Position numbers and translations under genes: made by a program
Notes under the pieces: generated by a model
Told to the model about the DNA's origin: nothing
What the model saw: the letters and a program-made list of their open reading frames with translations, nothing else
Database searches by the model: none
Source of the DNA: an uncultured Flavobacteriia bacterium
GTDB taxonomy: Bacteria; Bacteroidota; Bacteroidia; Flavobacteriales; Flavobacteriaceae
Direction: 5' to 3'
NCBI GenBank assembly: GCA_946482495.1
Contig: CAMLRV010000015.1
Location: 1-21,583 of the forward strand
DNA: 21,583 nucleotides
Shown: one piece after another, positions 7,678 to 14,964 of the stretch
Layout: each line of letters starts with the position of its first letter
Position numbering within the stretch: the first letter of the stretch is position 1

Positions 7678-8538
7678 ATGAATTTTTCAGAAGACAATCA
7701 ATTTATAATAGTAAAAGATCATTCGGTTTCTAAGGAAACCTTTTCTTTGTTACATAACAAGGAATATGATTTATTAAAAACACACCCTACTCCTTCTTTA
7801 GATGTTTTAGGGAAGTATTACGAAAGCGAAGATTATATTTCTCATACAGATGGAAAACGTACGTTGTTTGAAAAAATTTATCATCTAGTAAAACGTAATG
7901 CAATTAAAGGAAAAGTGTCTTTAATTACAAAAGAACAAAATCAAAAAGGAAAATTGTTAGATATTGGTTCTGGTACTGGAGATTTTTTAGTAGAAGCGAA
8001 AAACCAAGGTTGGGACATTTTAGGTTTCGAGCCAAATGCTGATGCGAAGAACTTAGCCATTAATAAAGGGGTAACTTTCACGGAAGATATTTTTGAATTA
8101 TCAGAAAACACATTTGACGCGGTTACAATGTGGCATGTATTAGAACATGTTCCAAATTTAGAAGCTTACATTGCCAACTTACAACGAATTGTAAAACCAA
8201 ATGGAACCATAATTATTGCCGTTCCAAATTACAAATCGTATGACGCGAAATATTACAATCGCTTTTGGGCAGCTTATGATGTACCTCGACATCTTTGGCA
8301 TTTCTCTAAAACAAGTATCAAGAGATTATTTTCTGATGTAGATGTAGAATTGCTAAAAGTGAAACCGATGTGGTTTGATAGTTTTTATGTTTCACTTTTG
8401 TCTGAAAAATACAAAACAGGCAAAATGAGTTTTGTAAAAGGGTTTTTTGTTGGTTTGGTTTCAAATGTGTCTGGATTGTTCAAAAATGAGTTCTCTTCGC
8501 ACATTTACATCCTAAAAAACACCAAAAAAGCTAAATAA
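7678..8538 (+). CDS. Class I SAM-dependent methyltransferase (Methyltransf_23 type)
   Basis: This is a 286-aa protein. The central Rossmann-fold methyltransferase domain (about 88-215) has motif I LLDIGSGTGDF at 93-103, an acidic residue ending strand 2 (GFEPN, 116-120), TFDAVTMWHVLEHVPNL (145-161) and post-motif IVKPNGTIIIAVPN (171-184). DVPRHLWHFS (201-210) is typical of the Methyltransf_23 group. The N-terminal 80 residues (SLLHNKEYDLLKTHPTPS, then YYESEDYISHTDG) resemble Bacteroidota homologues in which this segment precedes the SAM domain. The substrate is unknown. It stands alone after mnmG with a 126-base gap. Confidence 0.88.
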   Translation: MNFSEDNQFIIVKDHSVSKETFSLLHNKEYDLLKTHPTPSLDVLGKYYESEDYISHTDGKRTLFEKIYHLVKRNAIKGKVSLITKEQNQKGKLLDIGSGTGDFLVEAKNQGWDILGFEPNADAKNLAINKGVTFTEDIFELSENTFDAVTMWHVLEHVPNLEAYIANLQRIVKPNGTIIIAVPNYKSYDAKYYNRFWAAYDVPRHLWHFSKTSIKRLFSDVDVELLKVKPMWFDSFYVSLLSEKYKTGKMSFVKGFFVGLVSNVSGLFKNEFSSHIYILKNTKKAK

Positions 8539-8823
8539 AACGTTTTTACGAACGATTTTGAGTCAAAACATCGAAATATATTAACTAAAAAAGATGTTTT
8601 ATTTAAGCCTAGTTTAAATAATTCGCTTTTAATAGTAATTATTTATCGTTTTTTTTAGAATAAATAAGTTTTTGTTATAGTAGGTTTTTTGATGTTTTTT
8701 TCGAGTTTTTAAATAAAATTTTAAAAAAGAATTAAAAATAAAAAGAAACCTATTATTTTTACCAAAATTAAAAACCAGATTTCCTTTTTGGATTTCCTTT
8801 CAATAAAAATTAATAAAATACAA
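8539..8823 (+). other. AT-rich 285-base leader region before the OmpH-like gene
   Basis: No gene is visible here. The stretch is very AT-rich with several T-runs. TAGTAGGTTT (8678-8687) and AAACCTATTA (8746-8755) can pair over 10 bases with one G-U, enclosing an AU-rich loop that could form part of a long 5' UTR. No convincing TAnnTTTG box was found, and the methyltransferase gene has no clear terminator. Confidence 0.4.
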
Positions 8824-9375
8824 ATGAAAAAATTATTAGCATTAGCTGCTTTAAGTGTAGCAATGATTTCTTGTCAAGAATCAGCAACTGTAAAAAAAGA
8901 AGATTTTAAAACAGGATACATTGATACTTCTGTTCTTTTAGAAAAATATGAAAAATTTAAAGACGAAAACGAAAAATTTAAAGTAAAATCTGAAGAATTA
9001 GGTCGTCCTTTAGAAGCTAAAGGAAAACAATTACAAGCTGAAATGGCTAGTTTTGAGAAAGCTGCACAAGCTAATGGACAGGCTTGGGCGCAACAACATG
9101 CTGCTCAATTGCAACAAAGAGAACAAATTTTAATTCAAGAGAGAAACAAAATTTTAGCTCAAATTGAAACAGAAGGCGGTGCTTTAAAAGATTCTTTAGT
9201 AAATGATGTTAAAAAGTATATTAAAGATTACGGTAAAAAAGAAGGTTTTGATTATATTTTTACTACTTCAGATGCTGCACCAAACGTAATTTTCGCCAAA
9301 GATTCATATAATTTAACAGATAAATTATTGAAACAATTAAACGAAGAATATAAAGCAACAAAAGAAAAAAAATAA
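8824..9375 (+). CDS. OmpH/Skp family chaperone-like lipoprotein
   Basis: This is a periplasmic coiled-coil protein of the OmpH (Skp) family, whose founder holds unfolded outer-membrane proteins for assembly. I chose ATG 8824 over an upstream TTG at 8788, because it starts directly with a signal peptide: MKKLLALAALSVAMISC, with the lipidation Cys at residue 17. The protein is then 183 aa. TGYIDTSVLLEKYEKF is the typical N-terminal strand, followed by two long helices (about 45-125, Gln/Glu/Lys/Ala-rich) forming the Skp-like tentacle. The C-terminal part, with GFDYIFTTSDAAPNVIFA, completes the beta core. A strong terminator follows within six bases. Confidence 0.9.
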   Translation: MKKLLALAALSVAMISCQESATVKKEDFKTGYIDTSVLLEKYEKFKDENEKFKVKSEELGRPLEAKGKQLQAEMASFEKAAQANGQAWAQQHAAQLQQREQILIQERNKILAQIETEGGALKDSLVNDVKKYIKDYGKKEGFDYIFTTSDAAPNVIFAKDSYNLTDKLLKQLNEEYKATKEKK

Positions 9376-9380
9376 TTTAT

Positions 9381-9407
9381 AAGCCTTGAGAAATCAGGGC
9401 TTTTTTT
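9381..9407 (+). terminator. Rho-independent terminator of the OmpH-like gene
   Basis: AAGCCTTGA (9381-9389) pairs with TCAGGGCTT (9394-9402) around GAAA, with one G-U pair, and a T7 run (9401-9407) follows. The end of the T-run is also the first base of the helicase -7 box. Confidence 0.88.
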
Positions 9408-9414
9408 ATATTTG
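9386..9414 (+). promoter_or_regulatory. Bacteroidota-type promoter of the helicase gene
   Basis: TTG at 9386-9388 and a perfect -7 box TATATTTG at 9407-9414 are spaced by 18 bases. The start codon lies about 20 bases after the box, so the leader is short. The promoter is built into the preceding terminator. Confidence 0.6.
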
Positions 9415-9426
9415 TCACCTAAACTA

Positions 9427-9442
9427 TACGCCACGTGGAACA
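9427..9442. promoter_or_regulatory. parS-like site containing the helicase start codon
   Basis: TACGCCACGTGGAACA matches TGTTCCACGTGGAACA at 13 of 16 bases, with an intact CACGTGGAACA right part. The GTG of CACGTG (9435-9437) is the start codon of the helicase gene. Confidence 0.55.
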
Positions 9443-11714
9443 CATTACTAAAGCAGCCGAATACACCCTTCAATTTATTAATCAAACCAACAAATCGGTT
9501 TTTTTAACCGGTAAAGCTGGTACCGGAAAAACAACTCTTCTAAAAGAAATAATTGCCACTTCTCACAAAAACACAATTGTGGTGGCTCCAACTGGAATTG
9601 CCGCTCTAAATGCTGGAGGTGTCACCATTCATTCGATGTTTCAATTGCCATTTTCGGCTTTTATTCCTGATTATAAGGTAATTACTACCGATTCACCACA
9701 ATACAAATTTGAGTCTAAAACTACAATTGGTAAGCATTTCCGTATGAATGCGACCAAAAAACAAGTGCTTTTAAATTTGGAGTTGTTGGTTATAGATGAA
9801 GTTTCAATGCTTCGTCCCGATCTGTTGGACGCTATCGATTTTATGCTACAAAAAGTACGTAAAATTGATGCACCTTTTGGTGGTGTACAAGTTCTTTTTA
9901 TAGGAGATTTACTACAATTACCACCTGTAATTAAACAAGAAGAATGGTACGAATTGAAGAATTATTATCAAGGAATGTTCTTTTTTCATTCGCAAGTGAT
10001 TCGTCAGAACCCACCATTATACATCGAATTAGAGAAAATTTATCGTCAAGATGATGAAACATTTATCTCCATTTTAAACAATCTTCGAAATAATAAAATT
10101 ACTAAAGAAAATATTGACGTTTTAAATCAATATGTACAACCCAATTTTAATATAAAAAATCATAATGGTTGTATTATTGTGACAACACATAATGCCAAAG
10201 CAGATGAAATTAATAAAGAAGCTTTAGCGGAACTAAAAGGGAAAACTTTTTCATATTTTCCTGAGTTGGTAGAAGATTTTCCTGAAAAAATTTATCCAAT
10301 TGAGCCCAAAATGGATTTGAAAGTTGGGGCGCAAGTCATGTTCATTAAAAATGATATTTCCTATGAAAAGAAATACTATAATGGGAAAATCGGAACCATT
10401 ACTTCTTTAGCAGATAAAGAAATTTTAGTGCATTTTGAAGAAGAAAACAAAACGATTGAAGTTGATTTATACACATGGGAAAACATAAAATATGTGGTAA
10501 ATACTGATACTAAGGAGATTGAAGAAACCGTTATTGGAACTTTTAGTCATTATCCGTTAAAATTAGCTTGGGCGATAACGGTTCATAAAAGCCAAGGTTT
10601 AACTTTTGACAACGCCGCATTGGATGTTTTACGTGTTTTTGCGCCCGGACAAGCTTATGTTGCTTTATCACGACTTCGTTCCTTAAACGGCTTAATTTTG
10701 CTTTCTCCGATACAATTGAACGGTATTACTTCAGACGCTGAAGTGTTGAATTATGCGAATAACAAAGCGGATGAAACCATTTTAGCACAATCCTTAGCCA
10801 TTGAAACCAAACATTTTTTACGTGTTGAATTGTGTAAAAGTTTCGACTTCAGACAATTGGCTCAACAATGGCGGAATCATATGTTTTCGTATAATAACGA
10901 AATTGGTAAAACTACTAAATCGAAATACAAAACTTGGGCCGAACAAAACGAAACTATTGTGGCGGCGCTATTAGATTCTTCAAAAAAGTTCATCAATCAA
11001 ATTCAGAAAATTTGCTACCAGGAAACTATTGATATTCCTTTTTTGGCGGAACGTTGCGAGGCGGCTTATCAATATTATTTTAAAACCTTAGATTACCAAG
11101 TTACCGATTTATTACTGAAAATCGCCGAAGTGAGCAACTTGAAAAAAGTCAAAACGTTCCACGACGAACTATTGGAATTAGAAGAAATTCAGGTGAAAAC
11201 TATTTTACAATTGAAGAAATCAGTTTTATTGGTTAAGAATTTAGTCAATGGAATTGAATTCAACAAAAAAACGATGTCTTCAGACGATATGAAGTATTAT
11301 AAAATCAATAAAATCGCTTCGTTGTCTGAACAATTCAAGCAAATTGATGGTTTTATAGAGAAAGATTATTCAGAAACGTTCAGTAAAAAAACCAAAGCTA
11401 AAAAAGCCAAATCAACGGAGCCTAAAAAAGCAACCATAGAAATTACCTTAGATCTTTGGAAGGAAAATTTAAGCATACATGAAATTGCAGCTAAACGAAA
11501 ACTCACACCAAGTTCGGTTTTTGTGCATTTTACTAAATTAATCCAATTGGAAGTACTTCAAATAGAAGATTTACTACCTGAAGATAAAATTGCAGCATTA
11601 GAAAACGCATTTAAAGATTATAACAACGAAGGTTTAGGTTTACTTAAAGAAAAACACGGCGATGAATTTTCTTGGGATGAATTACGATTGTATAAAGCGA
11701 GCATGAAGCAATAA
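9435..11714 (+). CDS. PIF1/RecD-like superfamily 1 helicase with C-terminal HTH domain
   Basis: This is a 759-aa ATP-dependent DNA helicase of the PIF1/RecD-like SF1B class. Walker A is GKAGTGKTT (26-34) and Walker B is LLVIDEVSML (117-126). GDLLQLPPV (157-165) is motif III. AITVHKSQGLTFDNA (380-394) and AYVALSRLRS (407-416) are motifs V and VI, with the arginine finger. A Lys/Ala-rich linker (about 651-665) leads to a C-terminal HTH_40-like helix-turn-helix (about 670-755) with LSIHEIAAKRKLTPSSVFVH. The GTG start is forced: there is a stop at 9420-9422, no other start lies between, and the next Met (68) is after Walker A. The probable role is replication-fork or repair unwinding; the substrate is not known. 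Confidence 0.9.
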   Translation: MEHITKAAEYTLQFINQTNKSVFLTGKAGTGKTTLLKEIIATSHKNTIVVAPTGIAALNAGGVTIHSMFQLPFSAFIPDYKVITTDSPQYKFESKTTIGKHFRMNATKKQVLLNLELLVIDEVSMLRPDLLDAIDFMLQKVRKIDAPFGGVQVLFIGDLLQLPPVIKQEEWYELKNYYQGMFFFHSQVIRQNPPLYIELEKIYRQDDETFISILNNLRNNKITKENIDVLNQYVQPNFNIKNHNGCIIVTTHNAKADEINKEALAELKGKTFSYFPELVEDFPEKIYPIEPKMDLKVGAQVMFIKNDISYEKKYYNGKIGTITSLADKEILVHFEEENKTIEVDLYTWENIKYVVNTDTKEIEETVIGTFSHYPLKLAWAITVHKSQGLTFDNAALDVLRVFAPGQAYVALSRLRSLNGLILLSPIQLNGITSDAEVLNYANNKADETILAQSLAIETKHFLRVELCKSFDFRQLAQQWRNHMFSYNNEIGKTTKSKYKTWAEQNETIVAALLDSSKKFINQIQKICYQETIDIPFLAERCEAAYQYYFKTLDYQVTDLLLKIAEVSNLKKVKTFHDELLELEEIQVKTILQLKKSVLLVKNLVNGIEFNKKTMSSDDMKYYKINKIASLSEQFKQIDGFIEKDYSETFSKKTKAKKAKSTEPKKATIEITLDLWKENLSIHEIAAKRKLTPSSVFVHFTKLIQLEVLQIEDLLPEDKIAALENAFKDYNNEGLGLLKEKHGDEFSWDELRLYKASMKQ

Positions 11715-11740
11715 AAAAAGCTCGGATTTATAATCCGAGC
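11713..11740. terminator. Terminator between convergent helicase and doxX genes
   Basis: GCTCGGATT (11720-11728) and AATCCGAGC (11732-11740) form a 9-bp stem with a 3-base loop. On the minus strand it is followed by T7 (A7 at 11713-11719), so it primarily terminates doxX/holB transcription. On the plus strand the following sequence is only loosely T-rich. It abuts the helicase stop codon. Confidence 0.85.
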
Positions 11741-11756
11741 CATAATATTTGTTTTT

Positions 11757-11784
11757 CGTAAATCTGAAATCCCAAATTGTAAAT
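11757..11784. repeat. Four heptads (NNNAAAT) immediately 3' of doxX
   Basis: CGTAAAT, CTGAAAT, CCCAAAT, TGTAAAT lie in exact 7-base register, two bases beyond the doxX stop. It is closely similar to the array at 12373-12400, beyond the holB stop. Confidence 0.72.
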
Positions 11785-11786
11785 TA

Positions 11787-12164
11787 TTACAACCAATATA
11801 CCCCTAAAAGCGCTGGAATTAAATAAATTACAATTGTTCGTGCGCCATCATAATCTTTTGCAATTCGTTGTCCGAAAAGTAAAAATAATAAGGTTACACA
11901 AGAAATCATACAAGCATAATCACCAATAATTGTAGCACCACTCATTAAGTTTTCGGCAATTCCCATTATAGCTAATACTCCAGCTACAATTTCTAACGCT
12001 AAAATAATTAATAAAGAAAAAGGAACTTGATTTTTTAAAAAAGTTTGAGAAAAATGACCTTTTAACCAACTTACGTTTCCGTTCCAATCGGCAATTTTGT
12101 CGTATCCAGATTGTAAAAAAGTAATGGCTAAAAAAGCTAGTAAAATAAGGGCAAATGCATTCAT
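11787..12164 (-). CDS. DoxX family membrane protein
   Basis: This is a 125-aa integral membrane protein with four predicted hydrophobic segments: about 3-20, 46-69, 74-97 and 107-124. The N-terminus MNAFALILLAFLAITFLQSGYDKIADWNG has the DoxX-type first helix followed by SGYDKI. DoxX-like proteins are small inner-membrane proteins often linked to redox functions, but the activity of this subgroup is not defined. It follows holB on the same strand with a 236-base gap that contains repeats, so it probably has its own promoter, though no clear TAnnTTTG box was found. Confidence 0.82.
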   Translation of the reverse strand: MNAFALILLAFLAITFLQSGYDKIADWNGNVSWLKGHFSQTFLKNQVPFSLLIILALEIVAGVLAIMGIAENLMSGATIIGDYACMISCVTLLFLLFGQRIAKDYDGARTIVIYLIPALLGVYWL

Positions 12165-12222
12165 TGTTTTATAATTTTAGTTGGTTGGTTTTAGTTATTA
12201 AATATGTTTTATTAAATTTTTT

Positions 12223-12359
12223 ACCACGAATTCACAAATTAAAAAAATCTTTGATATTAATTTAAATCGACTTTGTCGATGAATAATTTAAATAAAATTT
12301 TAAAAATTCATAAATTAAAAAATTCGTGAATTAGCTATACTGAATCTTCGATTTCGTGG
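12223..12359. repeat. Long imperfect inverted-repeat element between doxX and holB
   Basis: The left end has CCACGAA (12224-12230) within octads CACGAATT and CACAAATT (12225-12240). The right end has AATTCGTG (12321-12328) and TTCGTGG (12353-12359), the complements of the left motifs. In the middle, ATCGAC-TTT-GTCGAT (12266-12280) is a perfect small hairpin flanked by AT-rich inverted words (TAATTTAAAT-like). The whole could fold as one long imperfect hairpin. No ORF is present. It looks like a non-autonomous dispersed element or a structured 5' region of doxX; I cannot tell which. Confidence 0.55.
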
Positions 12360-12372
12360 CCAGTAAATATTT

Positions 12373-12400
12373 CGAAAATCGTAAATCCCAAATCGTAAAT
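12373..12400. repeat. Four heptads (CGTAAAT type) immediately 3' of holB
   Basis: CGAAAAT, CGTAAAT, CCCAAAT, CGTAAAT lie in exact 7-base register, directly touching the holB stop codon (12401-12403). On the coding strand it reads ATTTACG ATTTGGG ATTTACG ATTTTCG. Confidence 0.75.
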
Positions 12401-13558
12401 TTAGACTTCTTTTTTATGTAATAACCGTGTTAGCTTTATTGATAAATCGGTTAAAATCACATTGCTATTTCCGTTTCGTTCAATATGATAAATAGCATCT
12501 TCTAATTCTTTAAAAATATCTACAATGTTATTTCCGTGAATAAAAGGCGCAAATTTTTCCAATTTAAAATTCTCAAAATTCGGTTCCAAATATACCAAAT
12601 CTTTAGTTTGATAATTCAGCAATAACGCTTGTCTGAAAAACTGTATGCAAAATTGTAAAAAATTCTTTTGTGTTTCTCTTCCTTCTTTTGCAATGGTGGA
12701 ACTCCAAGTAATTAAATCGGCAATTACACTCGCATTTCCTTTGGCTTTAAAAGCAGCTCGCACCCAATTGATAAACCATTCTTCAAAAATACTATCGTCA
12801 TCATCTTTGTGTAACAAATGCAAGGCTTTATTGTAATTTCCTTCACTTTGATGTGCGATTTTTTTAGCTAAACCTGAATCAATTCCATGAGAACTAATTA
12901 GTTTTTCGGTAATCACTTGTTCTGGTAAAGCTAAGAAATCAACAACTTGACAACGAGAAATAATCGTTTGTAACAAATCGTCAATGCTTTCAGAAATTAA
13001 AATGAAAACCGTTTTTTCTGGTGGCTCTTCTAATAACTTCAGCAATTTATTCGCTGCCTGATTGTTCATTTTATCCGCCATCCAAATGATCATAATTTTA
13101 TAACCACCTTCGTAGGCTTTTAACGACAAGACTTTGCTAATTTCCGAAGCTTCTCTTACATTAATTAACCCTTGTTTTTTTGGAATTTCTAGTTTTTTAT
13201 ACCAATCGAATAAACTCGCATACGGATTTTCATTCAAAAAACTTCTCCATTGTTCCAAGAAATTCGCACTCACTACATTATCACCTTTTACATCATCAGT
13301 AGACGTAATTGGATACACAAAATGCATATCGGGATGCGAAAAATGATCAAATTTTAAATTACATGCTGCATTTCCAGTATTGTTTTCGCCATCAATATTA
13401 TTACATAAAATATATTGCGAATACGCAATAGCCATTGGTAATGTTCCAGAACCTTCTGGCCCAATAAACAATTGCGCATGCGGTATTCTTCCTGCGTTGG
13501 CAGTAGTAATTAAGTAGTTTTTAATGTGGTCTTGACCAAGGATGTCTTTAAAAAGCAT
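12401..13558 (-). CDS. holB: DNA polymerase III delta' subunit (clamp loader)
   Basis: This is the AAA+ clamp-loader subunit that helps open the beta clamp and load it on primed DNA. I place the start at ATG 13556-13558 (385 aa, MLFKDILGQDHIKNYL); a TTG two codons upstream is unlikely. FKDILGQDHIKNYL and GRIPHAQLFIGPEGSG (about 23-38) are family hallmarks. The P-loop is degenerate (GPEGSGTLP, no GKT), as expected for delta', which does not hydrolyse ATP. ISRCQ is the SRC/arginine-finger motif. NNQAANKLLKLLEEPPEKTVFILI is highly conserved. A four-Cys zinc cluster is not evident. It is divergent from pgk across a shared 90-base promoter region. Confidence 0.92.
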   Translation of the reverse strand: MLFKDILGQDHIKNYLITTANAGRIPHAQLFIGPEGSGTLPMAIAYSQYILCNNIDGENNTGNAACNLKFDHFSHPDMHFVYPITSTDDVKGDNVVSANFLEQWRSFLNENPYASLFDWYKKLEIPKKQGLINVREASEISKVLSLKAYEGGYKIMIIWMADKMNNQAANKLLKLLEEPPEKTVFILISESIDDLLQTIISRCQVVDFLALPEQVITEKLISSHGIDSGLAKKIAHQSEGNYNKALHLLHKDDDDSIFEEWFINWVRAAFKAKGNASVIADLITWSSTIAKEGRETQKNFLQFCIQFFRQALLLNYQTKDLVYLEPNFENFKLEKFAPFIHGNNIVDIFKELEDAIYHIERNGNSNVILTDLSIKLTRLLHKKEV

Positions 13559-13561
13559 GAG

Positions 13562-13569
13562 CAAATATA
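13562..13569 (-). promoter_or_regulatory. Promoter -7 box of holB (TATATTTG), three bases from the ATG
   Basis: On the minus strand the sequence reads TATATTTG-CTC-ATG. The box is a perfect consensus, but so close to the start codon that transcription would begin at or near the A of ATG, implying a leaderless or nearly leaderless mRNA. A possible TTTG lies at 13594-13597 with a long spacer of 24 bases. Confidence 0.5.
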
Positions 13570-13581
13570 AGCGATTTTTTC

Positions 13582-13609
13582 TTGGTTTAAAATCAAAGAT
13601 TTATATTTG
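13582..13609 (+). promoter_or_regulatory. Promoter of pgk
   Basis: TTG at 13582-13584 and TATATTTG at 13602-13609 are spaced by 17 bases, matching the Bacteroidota consensus. The leader before the pgk ATG at 13649 would be about 33 bases. Confidence 0.65.
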
Positions 13610-13648
13610 CAAATCTCTTTAAGTAAAACAATTAACAACATAAAAATT

Positions 13649-14836
13649 ATGAAAACTATTTTCGACATCAATTTTAACAACAAAAAAGCTGTAATCCGTG
13701 TGGATTTTAATGTGCCTTTAGATGAAAATTTTAAAGTTACGGATGCCAACCGAATTGAAGCAGCAAAACCAACTATTGATAAAATTTTAAACGATGGTGG
13801 TTCCGTAATTTTAATGTCGCATTTAGGAAGACCAAAAGGAAAAGAAGACAAATATTCTTTAGGTCATATTGTGTACAAAATTGAAGAAGTTTTAGGTAAA
13901 AAGGTACAATTTGCTTCAGATTGTAGAGGTGAAATCGCTACAAACGCAGCGGCTAACTTACAAAACGGTGAAATTTTATTATTAGAAAATTTACGTTTTT
14001 ATGCGGAAGAAGAAGCTGGAGATGTTGGTTTCTCTAAAGAATTGGCGAGTTTAGGAAATGTGTATGTAAATGACGCTTTTGGAACGGCACATAGAGCGCA
14101 TGCTTCTACCACAATTATTGCAAATGAATTTCCAAATGACAAATGTTTTGGAGCGTTATTAGCGAAAGAAATTGAAAGTATCAATAAAGTATTGAAAAAC
14201 TCTGAAAAACCTGTAACGGCTATACTTGGAGGAAGTAAAGTTTCTTCTAAAATTACGATTATTGAAAATATTTTAGATAAAGTAGATCACATGATTATTG
14301 GTGGTGGAATGACGTTTACATTCATCAAAGCGATGGGTGGAAATATTGGAAATTCTATTTGTGAAGATGATAAAATGGAATTGGCTTTAGATATCATGAA
14401 ACAAGCAACGGCTAAAGGGGTAAAAATTCATTTACCGGTTGATGTAGTAGCTGCTGATGCATTCTCAAACGAAGCCAATACACAAGTGGTAAATGTGGCT
14501 GAAATTCCGGCTGGATGGCAAGGTTTAGATGCTGGTCCGAAAACATTAGCCGATTTAAAAGAAGTAATTTTAAACTCGAAAACGATATTATGGAACGGAC
14601 CAATTGGTGTGTTTGAATTACCAGCTTTTGCTAACGGAACAGTAACTTTAGGAGATTTTATTGCAGAATCTACACAAAACGGATGTTTTTCTTTAGTAGG
14701 TGGTGGTGATAGTGTGGCTGCGGTAAAACAATTCGGTTTAGAATCTAAAATGAGTTATGTTTCAACTGGTGGTGGTGCCATGTTAGAAATGTTAGAAGGA
14801 AAAACATTACCAGGAATTGCTGCTATTTTGGAGTAA
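13649..14836 (+). CDS. pgk: Phosphoglycerate kinase
   Basis: This glycolytic enzyme transfers phosphate from 1,3-bisphosphoglycerate to ADP, giving 3-phosphoglycerate and ATP. I start it at ATG 13649 (395 aa, the usual size) rather than an upstream TTG at 13607, which lies in the promoter -7 box. RVDFNVP (17-23), the substrate-binding [10 protein letters not shown], the hinge/nucleotide region with [16 protein letters not shown] and GGGDSVAAV are all present, and the C-terminal helix ends [19 protein letters not shown]. It is monocistronic, between its own promoter and a strong terminator. Confidence 0.97.
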   Translation: MKTIFDINFNNKKAVIRVDFNVPLDENFKVTDANRIEAAKPTIDKILNDGGSVILMSHLGRPKGKEDKYSLGHIVYKIEEVLGKKVQFASDCRGEIATNAAANLQNGEILLLENLRFYAEEEAGDVGFSKELASLGNVYVNDAFGTAHRAHASTTIIANEFPNDKCFGALLAKEIESINKVLKNSEKPVTAILGGSKVSSKITIIENILDKVDHMIIGGGMTFTFIKAMGGNIGNSICEDDKMELALDIMKQATAKGVKIHLPVDVVAADAFSNEANTQVVNVAEIPAGWQGLDAGPKTLADLKEVILNSKTILWNGPIGVFELPAFANGTVTLGDFIAESTQNGCFSLVGGGDSVAAVKQFGLESKMSYVSTGGGAMLEMLEGKTLPGIAAILE

Positions 14837-14855
14837 AAAAATTAATTATCAACAT

Positions 14856-14891
14856 AACCCTTCAAGAGTTTTAAACTCTTGAAGGGTTTTT
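14856..14891 (+). terminator. Rho-independent terminator of pgk
   Basis: AACCCTTCAAGAGTTT (14856-14871) and AAACTCTTGAAGGGTT (14873-14888) are perfect complements, and the second arm runs into a T5 tract. Confidence 0.93.
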
Positions 14892-14964
14892 AAATTATCG
14901 ACTAAACTCAAATAAACTCAAAATTATTTTTAAAAATCAAGTTCAAATACTTAAAAAAACAACC

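Noticed and set aside
8788..8823. Upstream TTG start for the OmpH-like gene
   Set aside because: It would put 12 extra residues before an otherwise perfect lipoprotein signal peptide; ATG 8824 is preferred.
11155..11170. CGTTCCACGACGAACT as another parS site in the helicase gene
   Set aside because: Only 12 of 16 positions match and the essential CACGTG core is broken (CACGAC).
13046..13560. Degenerate P-loop in holB as a sign of a damaged gene
   Set aside because: Delta' subunits normally lack a working Walker A; the remaining motifs and the full length are intact.
13510..13851. Minus-strand frame of 113 codons across the holB/pgk promoter and the pgk start
   Set aside because: It overlaps two certain genes and both promoters, and its sequence resembles no protein family.
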